Shown here: positions 33,223 through 41,321 of the stretch, piece by piece
Layout: the number at the start of each line of letters is the position of its first letter
How positions within the stretch are numbered: position 1 is the first letter of the stretch
Assembly: GCF_002086795.1 (NCBI RefSeq)
Contig: NZ_MVIM01000024.1
Span: forward strand, 1-50,700
Length of the DNA stretch: 50,700 nt
Reading direction: 5' to 3'
From: Mycolicibacterium tusciae
GTDB taxonomy: Bacteria > Actinomycetota > Actinomycetes > Mycobacteriales > Mycobacteriaceae
The notes under the pieces: model-generated
The model's input: only the letters and a program-made list of their open reading frames with translations
Told to the model about the DNA's origin: nothing
The model's database searches: none
Position numbers and translations under genes: made by a program

Positions 33223-34254
33223 GTGCGCGCAGCTGTTTATCACGGTCGCGAAGACGTGCGGATCGAAGAACTTCCCGATCCGAGTCCACGTGCGGGAGAA
33301 GTGGTCATCGAGGTGGCCCGAGCGGGGATCTGCGGCACAGACCTGCACGAGTACATCGCCGGTCCGATGCATGCTGCACCAGGGGTCGTCATGGGGCACG
33401 AATATTCCGGGACGGTGGTCGGCGTCGGGCCCGGCGTGCACGAGTTCACCGAAGGTGACCGGGTTTGCGGCGTCGGCGTTTTCGGCTGCGGTGAATGCGG
33501 CTCCTGCAAACAGGGCGCTGAAGCACTCTGCGGGACAGTCGGTTTCATCGGCTTCGCTCTCAATGGGGCACTTGCCCGCTACGCATCGGTGTCGGCGAAG
33601 GCGTTGTTTCGCATCCCGGATGACATCAGTCTCGTCGAGGCTGCCGTCGTCGAACCGATCGCGTCGGCGTACCACGCTGTTCGCCGTAGCCGGCTGGCAG
33701 CGGGTGAGACCGTCTTCATCGCCGGTGCCGGCGCGATCGGCCTTGCGCTTGTGCAGTTCTGCCTTGCTCAAGGTGCGACTCAGATCATCGTCAGTGAGGT
33801 TTCGGCATCGCGCCGCGTCGCCGCCCACCGGGTCGGGGCTACTCGCGTAATCGATCCTCTGGTCGAGGATCCAGTCGAGGTGGTTCAGACGTTGACACAC
33901 GGAAACGGCGTCGATGTCTCCTTCGACGCCGCGGGCGTACAACCCGCGCTTGACGCGGCGTTGAGCGTTCTCCGCCCCCGCGGTCGATTGATGGTCGTGG
34001 CGATATGGGAGGCCGCGGCTGGTATCGACATCAATCGAAGCATCATGCGCGAAGCCAATATCGGCTTCTCGTTTTGTTACGAAGCCCAAAGTCAGGTTCC
34101 GGCAATTCTCACCTTACTTTCTGTTGGGGCCCTCAGCCTAAGTGAACTGATCACCGATGAGATCCCGTTGGACGCCGTGGTCAGTCAGGGTTTCGAGGAG
34201 TTGCGCATCAACCGCGATGCACACATAAAAATACTGATCGACCCATCGGCATAG
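33223..34254 (+). CDS. Zinc-dependent alcohol dehydrogenase (MDR family)
   Basis: A 343-residue medium-chain dehydrogenase. Catalytic zinc: Cys37 (GICGTD), His59-Glu60 (GHE); structural zinc: Cys89, Cys92, Cys95, Cys103. Rossmann motif FIAGAGAIGLAL. Cys positions and the general sequence match the paralogue at 10447, but the two differ enough to have separate substrates. GTG at 33223 is used; no strong ribosome site. It probably oxidises a hydroxylated side chain or dihydrodiol-derived alcohol in the block formed with the CoA-ester genes that follow. Confidence 0.83.
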   Translation: MRAAVYHGREDVRIEELPDPSPRAGEVVIEVARAGICGTDLHEYIAGPMHAAPGVVMGHEYSGTVVGVGPGVHEFTEGDRVCGVGVFGCGECGSCKQGAEALCGTVGFIGFALNGALARYASVSAKALFRIPDDISLVEAAVVEPIASAYHAVRRSRLAAGETVFIAGAGAIGLALVQFCLAQGATQIIVSEVSASRRVAAHRVGATRVIDPLVEDPVEVVQTLTHGNGVDVSFDAAGVQPALDAALSVLRPRGRLMVVAIWEAAAGIDINRSIMREANIGFSFCYEAQSQVPAILTLLSVGALSLSELITDEIPLDAVVSQGFEELRINRDAHIKILIDPSA

Positions 34255-34305
34255 CTGCGATCGCTACCCGCAGTGGATATCACGCCGCCGCACCAAAGGA
34301 GTTAA

Positions 34306-35559
34306 GTGTCCGCGAATATGGAGAGCCTTTTCGACGGTCTCACGGTCCTCGAGCTGGGGCACGTGATCGCGGCGCCTTTCGCTGCGTCGTTGATCGGCGA
34401 CTTCGGAGCACAGGTCATCAAGATCGAAGACCCCGGCTCGGGCGACATGTTGCGCGGGTCCGGTCCCACGAAAGACGGAGTGCACCTTTGGTGGAAGTCC
34501 GCGGCCCGGAACAAGTCAAGCGTGGCTATCGATCTGCGCCTCCCCGAGGGGCAAGCGCTGGTGCGCAAAATGGTCGAACGCGCAGACGTGGTGATCGAAA
34601 ACTTCCGTCCGGGAACGCTCGAGCGTTGGGGACTGGGATGGGAGGAACTGCACGCAGCCAACCCGCGGCTGATCATGTTGCGGATTTCTGGGTATGGCCA
34701 GATCGGCCCGGAGAGTGCGAAGCCGGGATACGGACGGGTCGGGGAGGCGATGAGCGGAGCGGTACACATCACCGGCCACCCTGACCGACCACCGACACAT
34801 TTCGGTTTCTCCCTGGGCGATGTGACGACAGGAATCATGGGTGCATTCGCTGTTGCCGGAGCACTGTTCAAACGTGAAGTGATCGGGACTCGCTTCGATG
34901 GGGAATGTATCGATCTGGCTCTCTACGAATCACTGTTTCGTGGCATCGACTGGCAGGTCATCCTCTACGACCAGTTGAACTTTGTTGCCGAGCGTCAGGG
35001 CAACCAGTTCCAGGTCAGCCCGTCACCGGTGTCAGATACTTATCTCAGTTGCGATGGGGTGTGGTACACCGTGGCGACCGGCACCGTGCGGTCAGTGCAG
35101 AGCCTTCTCGACCTGTTGGGCGGCACGACTCTGCGCAACGATCCGAGGTACGCGACTCAGGAGCTGCAGATGTTGCACCGCGAAGAGCTCGGCGAGATGG
35201 TTCGGAAGTGGTTCGCCGAAAACAACTCCGATATTGTCGAAAAGGCCTGCGCGAGTGCGGGCGTCGTTGCTGCGCGCATATTCACGCCGGCAGAGATGTT
35301 CTCAAGTCCCACGTTCGCGGCTCGCCAGAGCCTCGTCGAGGTCGCTGATCAGGAATTGGGTCCGGTCCGTGTCACCGGGGTGGTGCCGAGGCTGACGAAC
35401 TTTCCCGGATCCGTACGCAGCACCGGGCCCCGTCTCGGGATCCACGGCAAAAGGGTGCTGACTGAGTGGCTCGGCTTGGCCGACTCGCAGTACGAGGCCC
35501 TGGTATCTAGGGGTGTCGTCGGAGCGGTCGACGTCGACGGAGAGGATCCCGGGCATTGA
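34306..35559 (+). CDS. CaiB/BaiF-family CoA-transferase
   Basis: A 417-residue class III CoA-transferase. N-terminal LDGLTVLELGHVIAAPFAAS pattern (from residue 8), DFGAQVIKIEDPGSGDMLR, NKSSVAIDLRLPEGQ and VIENFRPGTLERWGL are the family hallmarks. The catalytic Asp is probably Asp172 in FSLGDVTTGIMGA. It moves CoA from a donor thioester to a carboxylic acid, here probably an aromatic-derived acid, feeding the aldolase/hydratase genes downstream. AAAGGAG at 34295-34301 supports the GTG start. Its stop overlaps the next TTG start as TTGA. Confidence 0.87.
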   Translation: MSANMESLFDGLTVLELGHVIAAPFAASLIGDFGAQVIKIEDPGSGDMLRGSGPTKDGVHLWWKSAARNKSSVAIDLRLPEGQALVRKMVERADVVIENFRPGTLERWGLGWEELHAANPRLIMLRISGYGQIGPESAKPGYGRVGEAMSGAVHITGHPDRPPTHFGFSLGDVTTGIMGAFAVAGALFKREVIGTRFDGECIDLALYESLFRGIDWQVILYDQLNFVAERQGNQFQVSPSPVSDTYLSCDGVWYTVATGTVRSVQSLLDLLGGTTLRNDPRYATQELQMLHREELGEMVRKWFAENNSDIVEKACASAGVVAARIFTPAEMFSSPTFAARQSLVEVADQELGPVRVTGVVPRLTNFPGSVRSTGPRLGIHGKRVLTEWLGLADSQYEALVSRGVVGAVDVDGEDPGH

Positions 35560-36722
35560 CTGCGCTGCGCGACAAGGCCTGTATCGTCGGCGTTGGTCAT
35601 ACGGTCTACCGTCGTGGTGGTACTGAGTCGGCAACAGACCTTGGCCTGCAACTTGATGCAGCCCGTGCCGCGATTGTGGATGCCGGGATGTCGCCTGGTG
35701 AGATCGATGGCCTCATCTGCCCTATCAACGGTGGCACGGCCGAAGACTTCGTAGCGAATCTCGGCCTGACACAACTTCGTTACGCGGTGACATCCCATAC
35801 CGGAGGGGCGGCAAGTGTGGCGGGTCTGGCCACTGCGGCGATGGCGGTGTGGTCGGGCGTCGCGCGTAGTGTCCTCATTGCCGCGGGCTGGTGTGGGTAC
35901 TCCGGTCCGCGTGCCCGCGGGATGGCGTCGAGCGCGGAGATGGCGATAGGCAAGGTTGTTCGGGACTATTACGCCCCACAGGGCGCGGTGTCGGCTGTGC
36001 ACCAGTATGCGCTCGTGGCCGACCGATACGTCCGGAAGTACGACGTGCCGCCTGAAGCGTTGGGGGCCGTGGCAGTTGCGTTTCGCGCTAACGCGCAGCT
36101 CAACTCGAATGCGGTGATGTGCGGCCGTGAGTTGACGATGAAGGAATATCTCGACTCTCCACCGATCAGTACGCCGTTTCGTTTGTTCGATTGCAGTTTG
36201 GAGACCGACGGGGCAGCTGCGGTGGTGGTATCAGGGGCCGATTGTGCGGCGGACGGTCCGCACCGGCCGGTGTTTGTGATGAGTGTGGCGGAAGGGCGCC
36301 CATTTCCCGTCGATGAATTCGCCAACAGGGCAGACCCGTTGGAGATCGGGCTTGCCGAAGCGGCGCCGCGCGCATTTGCCGACGCTGGTGTCGCCCCGTC
36401 TGATATCGATCTGTTTGAGGTTTACGACAGTTTCACGATCAACGTGTTGCGTCAGATCGAAGCGACCGGGTTCTGTAAGGCCGGCGAAGCAGCGGATTTC
36501 GTGCTCGACGGCCATATCGCCGCCGACGGCTCGTTGCCGACGAATCTCAACGGCGGTTTGCTGTCCGAAGCGCACGTGCAGGGCATGAACAATCTGGTGG
36601 AGGCGGTGCGGCAGCTGCGCGGGGGTTTAGCCCAGCGGCAGGTCCACAATGCGGAATTAGCGGTAGTGACCGGTATGGGCGGCGGATGGGGTTCAGGTGC
36701 TCTCGCCATATTGCGTCGGTGA
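35556..36722 (+). CDS. SCP-x thiolase-like protein, probable acyl-CoA retro-aldolase (Ltp2-like)
   Basis: A 388-residue member of the thiolase superfamily of the lipid-transfer/SCP-x branch. Where true thiolases have the nucleophilic Cys, it reads SHTGGAASVAG, with no Cys. C-terminal motifs LFEVYDSFTINVLRQIEATG and GFCKAGEAADFV are those of the Ltp2 steroid side-chain aldolase group, whose members use Tyr residues and cleave 3-hydroxyacyl-CoA by a retro-aldol step. LPTNLNGGLLSEAH follows. The next gene encodes a DUF35 protein, the known partner of such aldolases. The TTG start overlaps the CoA-transferase stop. Confidence 0.82.
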   Translation: MTALRDKACIVGVGHTVYRRGGTESATDLGLQLDAARAAIVDAGMSPGEIDGLICPINGGTAEDFVANLGLTQLRYAVTSHTGGAASVAGLATAAMAVWSGVARSVLIAAGWCGYSGPRARGMASSAEMAIGKVVRDYYAPQGAVSAVHQYALVADRYVRKYDVPPEALGAVAVAFRANAQLNSNAVMCGRELTMKEYLDSPPISTPFRLFDCSLETDGAAAVVVSGADCAADGPHRPVFVMSVAEGRPFPVDEFANRADPLEIGLAEAAPRAFADAGVAPSDIDLFEVYDSFTINVLRQIEATGFCKAGEAADFVLDGHIAADGSLPTNLNGGLLSEAHVQGMNNLVEAVRQLRGGLAQRQVHNAELAVVTGMGGGWGSGALAILRR

Positions 36723-36758
36723 CAGCGTCGTGACCGGCGTGTTCACGAGAGGCCCGGT

Positions 36759-37217
36759 GTGACGCGAATGGGAGCGGATGTCGCAACACCGCCACTGCCA
36801 TCCCTGGAAGGTCTCACGGCGGAGTTTTACGGCCACTGCCGACGTCAAGAGCTGTCGTTTCAGCGATGCTCAAGCTGCGGTCGTTGGCGTCATGTTCCTC
36901 GCCTGGCGTGCGTCGGGTGCGGCAGTAACGCATGGTCTTGGCAGAGGTCGTCGGGTAGGGGAGTGGTATTCAGCTTCACGGTTATTCACCGCGCGCTGCA
37001 TCCCGGTTTCGACGAGGACGTCCCGTTCGTGTGTGCCGTCGTCGAAATGGATGAGGGTGTGCGGATGGTGGCACGGATAGTGGACGAAGTTGCCGACCGG
37101 ACAGCGACGCTGGCGGATGCGGCCGTCGAGGTTGTCTACGTGCACGTCGCCGATGATGTTGTGCTACCGGCATTTCGGCTGTCTACCGCGGAAGCGCGGG
37201 GCAATGACCGCCGCTGA
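36759..37217 (+). CDS. DUF35 OB-fold protein with rubredoxin-like zinc ribbon (ChsH2 C-terminal type)
   Basis: A 152-residue protein. An N-terminal helix (LEGLTAEFYGHCRRQELSFQ) leads into a zinc ribbon with Cys37, Cys40, Cys51, Cys54 (CSSC...CVGC), then an OB-fold with GRGVVFSFTVIHRALHP and VPFVCAVVEMDEG. DUF35 proteins bind acyl-CoA and form complexes with Ltp2-type aldolases. Placement 36 bp after the aldolase gene supports this. GTG at 36759 is used, ATG at 36768 is an alternative; the gene overlaps the following hydratase gene by 14 bp. Confidence 0.85.
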   Translation: MTRMGADVATPPLPSLEGLTAEFYGHCRRQELSFQRCSSCGRWRHVPRLACVGCGSNAWSWQRSSGRGVVFSFTVIHRALHPGFDEDVPFVCAVVEMDEGVRMVARIVDEVADRTATLADAAVEVVYVHVADDVVLPAFRLSTAEARGNDRR

Positions 37218-38277
37218 CGAGTTACGCGATCGTGTCGGTGAGAAGATCCGCTTCCGCGGCGCCGACTCGGTGACGCAAAATGATATCCGCCGCAAATTAG
37301 AGGTTTTCACCTTTTCCTGCCCGCTGCATGACGACGAGGCGGCAGCGAAGTCACACGGCTATCTCGGCGTCGTGGCTCCGGTGACAATGACTCCGCTGTG
37401 GGGACTACCGCCGTATTGGGCACCCGGCCAGCCCAGTCCTTATCTGGCCGACGGGCAGGAAATGACAGGGAATATCACCGACACGTTGGCTCTGCCGTTC
37501 AGCCGATCGGTCAACGTCAGTAGCGAGTGGCAGTACCACACACCGCTATACCTCGGGGACAGGCTGAATGGGACTACGACGATAATCTCGGTAGAGCAGA
37601 AGCGAACCCGGGTCGGTACCGGAATCTTCCTGCAATACGAGTCAGAGTATTTGAAGGATTCTGGAGAACTGGTCGCGCTCAACCGAAATACCGTCTTCAA
37701 CTACGACGCCTCGAGGCCCCGGCATGAGCCCGGCACTTCCGCACGCACCCAGCAGGGCGTCCGTCCCCGCCCACCTCAAGTGCACGATGCCGATATCCGT
37801 GTCGATTGGACCACGCCACTTGAGTTCGACGACGTTGAGGTCGGTGCTGAAGTGCGCGGACCGGCTTTGGCCCTGACCTACCAACGCATTGTGATGAACA
37901 TTGCCGCGGATCGCATGTTTTCCGGGATACACCACAGCGCCGCGGCCGCGCATGCCGCGGGGCTGCCCGACATCATCTTCAATACTCGTGGCCTGGAAAC
38001 CCTTTTCGAGATCGGGCTTCGTCGCTGGATGGGCCTTCGCGGCAGGTTGGTGCACCTCGGTCCATTCAAGATGAGTGCCTCGATTCACCCGGGCGATATG
38101 GTGCAGGCGCGATGGACTGTGACCGGCAAGCATGCGCAGGCCGGGGCAGAAGCCGTAGATCTCCAATTCGGCGTCTTCGCTGGGGATCGGCAAGCGGTGC
38201 AAGGGATTGCAATTATCACGCTCGATGGGAAAAGCAATGCTAATCAGAGTTCTGTAGGAGAAGGAGAGTCCCTTTGA
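37204..38277 (+). CDS. Double hot-dog MaoC-like enoyl-CoA hydratase
   Basis: A 357-residue protein with an N-terminal FAS1-like dehydratase hot-dog (about 10-170, with FSRSVNVSSEWQYHTPLYLG and GIFLQYESEYLKDSGELVAL) and a C-terminal MaoC hot-dog (about 200-340, with LVHLGPFKMSASIHPGDMVQ and Asp/His in ADRMFSGIHHSAAAAHAAGL matching the hydratase-2 active-site segment). It would hydrate an enoyl-CoA to the 3-hydroxyacyl-CoA that the Ltp2-like aldolase then cleaves. Single-polypeptide double hot-dog hydratases are common for bulky acyl groups. The ATG at 37204 overlaps the DUF35 gene; the stop overlaps the ferredoxin TTG. Confidence 0.82.
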   Translation: MTAADELRDRVGEKIRFRGADSVTQNDIRRKLEVFTFSCPLHDDEAAAKSHGYLGVVAPVTMTPLWGLPPYWAPGQPSPYLADGQEMTGNITDTLALPFSRSVNVSSEWQYHTPLYLGDRLNGTTTIISVEQKRTRVGTGIFLQYESEYLKDSGELVALNRNTVFNYDASRPRHEPGTSARTQQGVRPRPPQVHDADIRVDWTTPLEFDDVEVGAEVRGPALALTYQRIVMNIAADRMFSGIHHSAAAAHAAGLPDIIFNTRGLETLFEIGLRRWMGLRGRLVHLGPFKMSASIHPGDMVQARWTVTGKHAQAGAEAVDLQFGVFAGDRQAVQGIAIITLDGKSNANQSSVGEGESL

Positions 38278-38471
38278 GTGTCATCAAGGCGGACGAGGAA
38301 GTCTGCCAGGGCTACGCGAACTGTGTCGTCGCAGCGGCCGACATTTTTGACATCGGTGATGCGGGAACCGTTGTCATTCTTGATGACACGGTAGCCGAGA
38401 GCGATGAGGCCCGGATTGTCACTGCAATTCGCAGTTGCCCCGTCTCGGCTCTACGTCTCGAAACGGCGTGA
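38274..38471 (+). CDS. Small [3Fe-4S]/[4Fe-4S] ferredoxin
   Basis: A 65-residue ferredoxin of the type that serves P450s and some actinobacterial RHOs. Cluster ligands are Cys11, Cys17 and Cys55 (followed by Pro); the position of the usual second Cys is Tyr14 (CQGYANC), so the cluster is probably [3Fe-4S] or has a non-Cys ligand. The acidic middle is typical. Strong GGAGAAGGAGAG at 38257-38268 precedes the TTG start, which also overlaps the hydratase stop. It is the only RHO-type electron carrier in the window, so it may serve several oxygenases. Confidence 0.88.
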   Translation: MSVIKADEEVCQGYANCVVAAADIFDIGDAGTVVILDDTVAESDEARIVTAIRSCPVSALRLETA

Positions 38472-38567
38472 GCGAGACGGCCGTGAACGGCGCAAATACC
38501 AGGGGTCAATGCGTCAATTTATGGAGGAGACGAGTCGTTGCCCGAATGTGCTTGCCGCTCAACCGAT

Positions 38568-38605
38568 ATGAGCTCTCATGTATTACAGACCGATCAGAAT
38601 ATAGT
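38568..38605 (+). promoter_or_regulatory. Possible promoter/operator before the fourth RHO pair
   Basis: TATAGT (38600-38605) is a good -10 box; the matching -35 is poor, which fits an activator-dependent promoter. The inverted repeat ATGAG-CT-CTCAT (38568-38579) ends at the -35 position. No gene is seen in 38472-38721. Confidence 0.35.
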
Positions 38606-38721
38606 TTACCTACGAGGTACGACGTGAAATCGACACTTGGCAGACGGCGTGACGGTTTGTGGCGATCTGAGTTACGGCTGTCTACGGGTGGCTCGGGCAT
38701 TACAGCAAAGGAAAGGTACCG

Positions 38722-40137
38722 ATGACGTTAGAAATGAGTACTTCAGGCGGTGCGGATCGGACCGCTCGTAGTCTCGTCGATGTCGATCGCGGGGAGATCA
38801 GTCGGGAAATCTTCGTCGATGCTTCGATTTTCAACCTTGAGCTGGAGTGTTTGTTTCCGCGGACCTGGTTGTTTGTGGGTCATGCCTCGCAGGTGTCTGC
38901 GCCGGGTCAGTTCTTCTCGTCGAGGATGGGTTCGGATCCGGTGCTGTTGACCCGTGACGCGCAGGGTGGCGTGAATGTCCTGCTGAACTCGTGTCGACAT
39001 CGGGGTATGGCGGTGTGTCGCTATGACGAGGGCCGTGCGCTTCAGTTCACCTGCCCTTACCACGGCTGGTCGTACTCGATGGACGGTTCGCTGGTGTCCA
39101 CTCCAGGAGATTTGCACGGTGTGCCGCAGCAGAGCATGGCCTACGGTAATGACCTTGACAAAGCGAGTTGGGGGCTTGTCAGCGCTGCCAAGGTCCACAA
39201 TTACAAGGGCCTGATCTTCGCGTGCTGGGATCCCGCTGCCCCGGACTTCGACGAGTATGTCGGTGACTTTCATTATTGGCTGGACAACCTGGCCGATGCT
39301 TTCGATGGCACCGAGGGCGCTACGGAGGTGTTCCGCGGAGTGCAGAAGTGGCGCATCAGGTCGAATTGGAAGTTCGTTTCAGAGAATTTTCTCGGCGATA
39401 CCTATCACGGGGCGACGACTCATGCCTCGGTTGAGCAGGTGGGTATTGGCCCGGGCGGCAGGAATTCGCGGCGCCACGGTGAACGACAGGATCAGGGTGG
39501 TTTTTCGAAAGGCCGAGTGAAGACGTCGTTTCGTACGGGTCACGGTGCGTCGGACAACCTGGCGTATGAGATCGCCTATCCTGAGTTCGCCGAAGAACCG
39601 GCCTTGAGTGAGTACTTCTCCCAGGCCTGGGCACTCCGTAAAGAGCGGTTGGAGGCGCAGGGCAGACAGCTCGGTGGTCGTGGACCAGCGACGATGTTCC
39701 CCAACATGTCGTTTTCCGCCGGTTTTCCGAGGACGATTCTGGTGTCACACCCGATCAGCCCGACCGAAACCGAGGTGTGGCGCTGGTACCTCATCGACAA
39801 GAGCGCACCCGATTATGTACGTGATTGGCTGCGACGTTATTACATGCGCTACTCCGGTCCCGGAGGGATGACGGAGCAAGACGATATGGAGAACTGGAAT
39901 TACGCGACGCAGGCCAGCCAGGGCGTGATAGCCCGACGCTATCCCTACAACTATCAGCAGGGACTGGGTAAGGAAACTCCCAGTGCGCTCGACAAGGCTG
40001 TTCATTCCCACCAGCCCATCGCCGGAGAGGTGAATGCACGCGCCTTTTACCGGCGATGGGCCGAGTTCATTGACAACCTCTCGTGGCCTCAACTGACCGA
40101 GCTCGCCAAATCCGACGAGAGAGCCGCACAGTCGTGA
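38722..40137 (+). CDS. Ring-hydroxylating dioxygenase alpha subunit
   Basis: A 471-residue alpha subunit. Rieske ligands Cys91, His93 (CRHRG), Cys111, His114 (CPYHGW); iron site Asp226-x2-His229-x4-His234 (GDTYHGATTH) and TEQDDMENW near the C-terminus. An insertion with GGRNSRRHGERQDQGGFSKG (about 243-265) after the His ligands is not seen in the other alphas. The general look is that of biphenyl/phenylpropionate or phthalate-type class, different from NidA. AAAGGAAAGG (38705-38714) supports the ATG. Its stop overlaps the beta start as GTGA. Confidence 0.85.
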   Translation: MTLEMSTSGGADRTARSLVDVDRGEISREIFVDASIFNLELECLFPRTWLFVGHASQVSAPGQFFSSRMGSDPVLLTRDAQGGVNVLLNSCRHRGMAVCRYDEGRALQFTCPYHGWSYSMDGSLVSTPGDLHGVPQQSMAYGNDLDKASWGLVSAAKVHNYKGLIFACWDPAAPDFDEYVGDFHYWLDNLADAFDGTEGATEVFRGVQKWRIRSNWKFVSENFLGDTYHGATTHASVEQVGIGPGGRNSRRHGERQDQGGFSKGRVKTSFRTGHGASDNLAYEIAYPEFAEEPALSEYFSQAWALRKERLEAQGRQLGGRGPATMFPNMSFSAGFPRTILVSHPISPTETEVWRWYLIDKSAPDYVRDWLRRYYMRYSGPGGMTEQDDMENWNYATQASQGVIARRYPYNYQQGLGKETPSALDKAVHSHQPIAGEVNARAFYRRWAEFIDNLSWPQLTELAKSDERAAQS

Positions 40138-40691
40138 GCCGAGTGACGGGCGATGAAATTGCCACGAGGCAGGATGCGGTCGAGAAGTTGCTGCTCCAGG
40201 CCGAAATCGCCGATTTCCTCAATCGGGAAGCCGACCTGCTCGACGAAAGGCGTTACTCCGAGTGGCTTGGTCTGCTCACCGACGACTACGAGTACTCCGT
40301 TCCACTGCGGGCGAACGTCGCCTACGACGACCTCGCGGAGCTGGAGCAGACTCAGGAAGGTAACGACATCTGCTGGTTCGACGAGACGAAGGAGACCGTC
40401 GCTTTGCGGGTGAAGCAGCTGATGACAGGACTGCACTGGGCCGAAGAACCCGTCTCGCGAGTGTCACACCTGGTCACCAACGTGCGCATCGAGGGGATCG
40501 ACGGCGCGGAAGTCGATGTGAGTTGCCGGTTCCTGGTGTATCGAAACCGGGTCGCCGATGAGACTGATCTGCTCGTCGGTCGGCGTAAGGACCGGTTGCG
40601 CCGTGTCGCTGGTGACTGGCAACTGTGCCGTCGCCGGCTACTCCTCGATCAATCGGTGTTGCTCGCCAAGAACCTCTCGATCATCTTATGA
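40134..40691 (+). CDS. Ring-hydroxylating dioxygenase beta subunit
   Basis: A 185-residue small subunit with EIADFLNREADLLDERRYSE, WLGLLTDDYEYSVPLRA, WFDETKETVALRVKQLMTGL, SRVSHLVTNVRI and the ending LLLDQSVLLAKNLSIIL. GTG at 40134 is chosen because it overlaps the alpha stop; the frame is open upstream but inside the alpha gene. The insertion before WFDETKE has an unusual run of Glu/Asp (YDDLAELEQTQEGND) not seen in the other beta subunits. Confidence 0.83.
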   Translation: MSRVTGDEIATRQDAVEKLLLQAEIADFLNREADLLDERRYSEWLGLLTDDYEYSVPLRANVAYDDLAELEQTQEGNDICWFDETKETVALRVKQLMTGLHWAEEPVSRVSHLVTNVRIEGIDGAEVDVSCRFLVYRNRVADETDLLVGRRKDRLRRVAGDWQLCRRRLLLDQSVLLAKNLSIIL

Positions 40692-40714
40692 AGCGGGACT
40701 CTATCCTTGAACTC

Positions 40715-40743
40715 TTGACCTTCAGTACGCGAAAATATATTGT
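40715..40743 (+). promoter_or_regulatory. Sigma-70-type promoter of the cupin gene
   Basis: TTGACC (40715-40720), 17-bp spacer, TATTGT (40738-40743), in a short AT-rich gap. The expected start site near 40750 is before the ATG at 40756 and leaves about 40 bases of leader if the ATG at 40792 is used. Confidence 0.5.
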
Positions 40744-40791
40744 TCTCTAAACATTATGCAATGGTGCGCGACCAACGAGGGGGCAGCTGGA

Positions 40792-41235
40792 ATGTCTACT
40801 TCGCTCCAACCGAAGCGGCGTGCCGATGATGTGACCGCCCTGCGAGTGATGACAGAGGAAATGCGCCCGCTTCTCGTCGGCGACGGGTATCAGATGTTCG
40901 ATGTGCGCGCTCCGCAATCATCTGGACCTCCACCGCACCAACACCCTTGGGATGAAAGCTATGTGGTGCTCGAGGGCGAACTGTGGGTGAGCCGCGGCGG
41001 CGAAGAAACGACCCTGCAGGTGGGTGAGGCGATTCGGGTGCCGGCTGGCGTCGTGCACGCCTATCGCGTTCTCTCTGAGGGCGCCCGGTGGCTTACGACC
41101 TCGTCTTTCCCGGGGGGCGCGCTGGATTTCTTCTCAGATGTGGATGAAACCTCGAACGGCCCCGGCGACGTGAAGGCCCTTATTGAGGCGGCCAAGCGAA
41201 ACAATGTCAAATTCGCCGATCCTGCGCTGGGATAG
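40792..41235 (+). CDS. Single-domain cupin protein
   Basis: A 147-residue cupin. Motif 1 is PPHQHPWDESYVVLEGELWV with His-x-His...Glu metal ligands; motif 2 is GEAIRVPAGVVHAYRV with the last His. Mononuclear metal binding is likely. Cupins in catabolic clusters can be dioxygenases, isomerases or sensors; the function cannot be told here. ATG at 40792 is chosen because GAGGGGGC lies 8 bases upstream; ATG at 40756 would add 12 residues but has no ribosome site and sits almost on the predicted transcription start. Confidence 0.75.
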   Translation: MSTSLQPKRRADDVTALRVMTEEMRPLLVGDGYQMFDVRAPQSSGPPPHQHPWDESYVVLEGELWVSRGGEETTLQVGEAIRVPAGVVHAYRVLSEGARWLTTSSFPGGALDFFSDVDETSNGPGDVKALIEAAKRNNVKFADPALG

Positions 41236-41321
41236 CCGTCGGTTGAATCATCGGGCCGCAGTTGCCATTTGCCGACTGTGTCGGTAGTCAATTTACAACC
41301 CGACATTCGGGGGTCGGTGTC

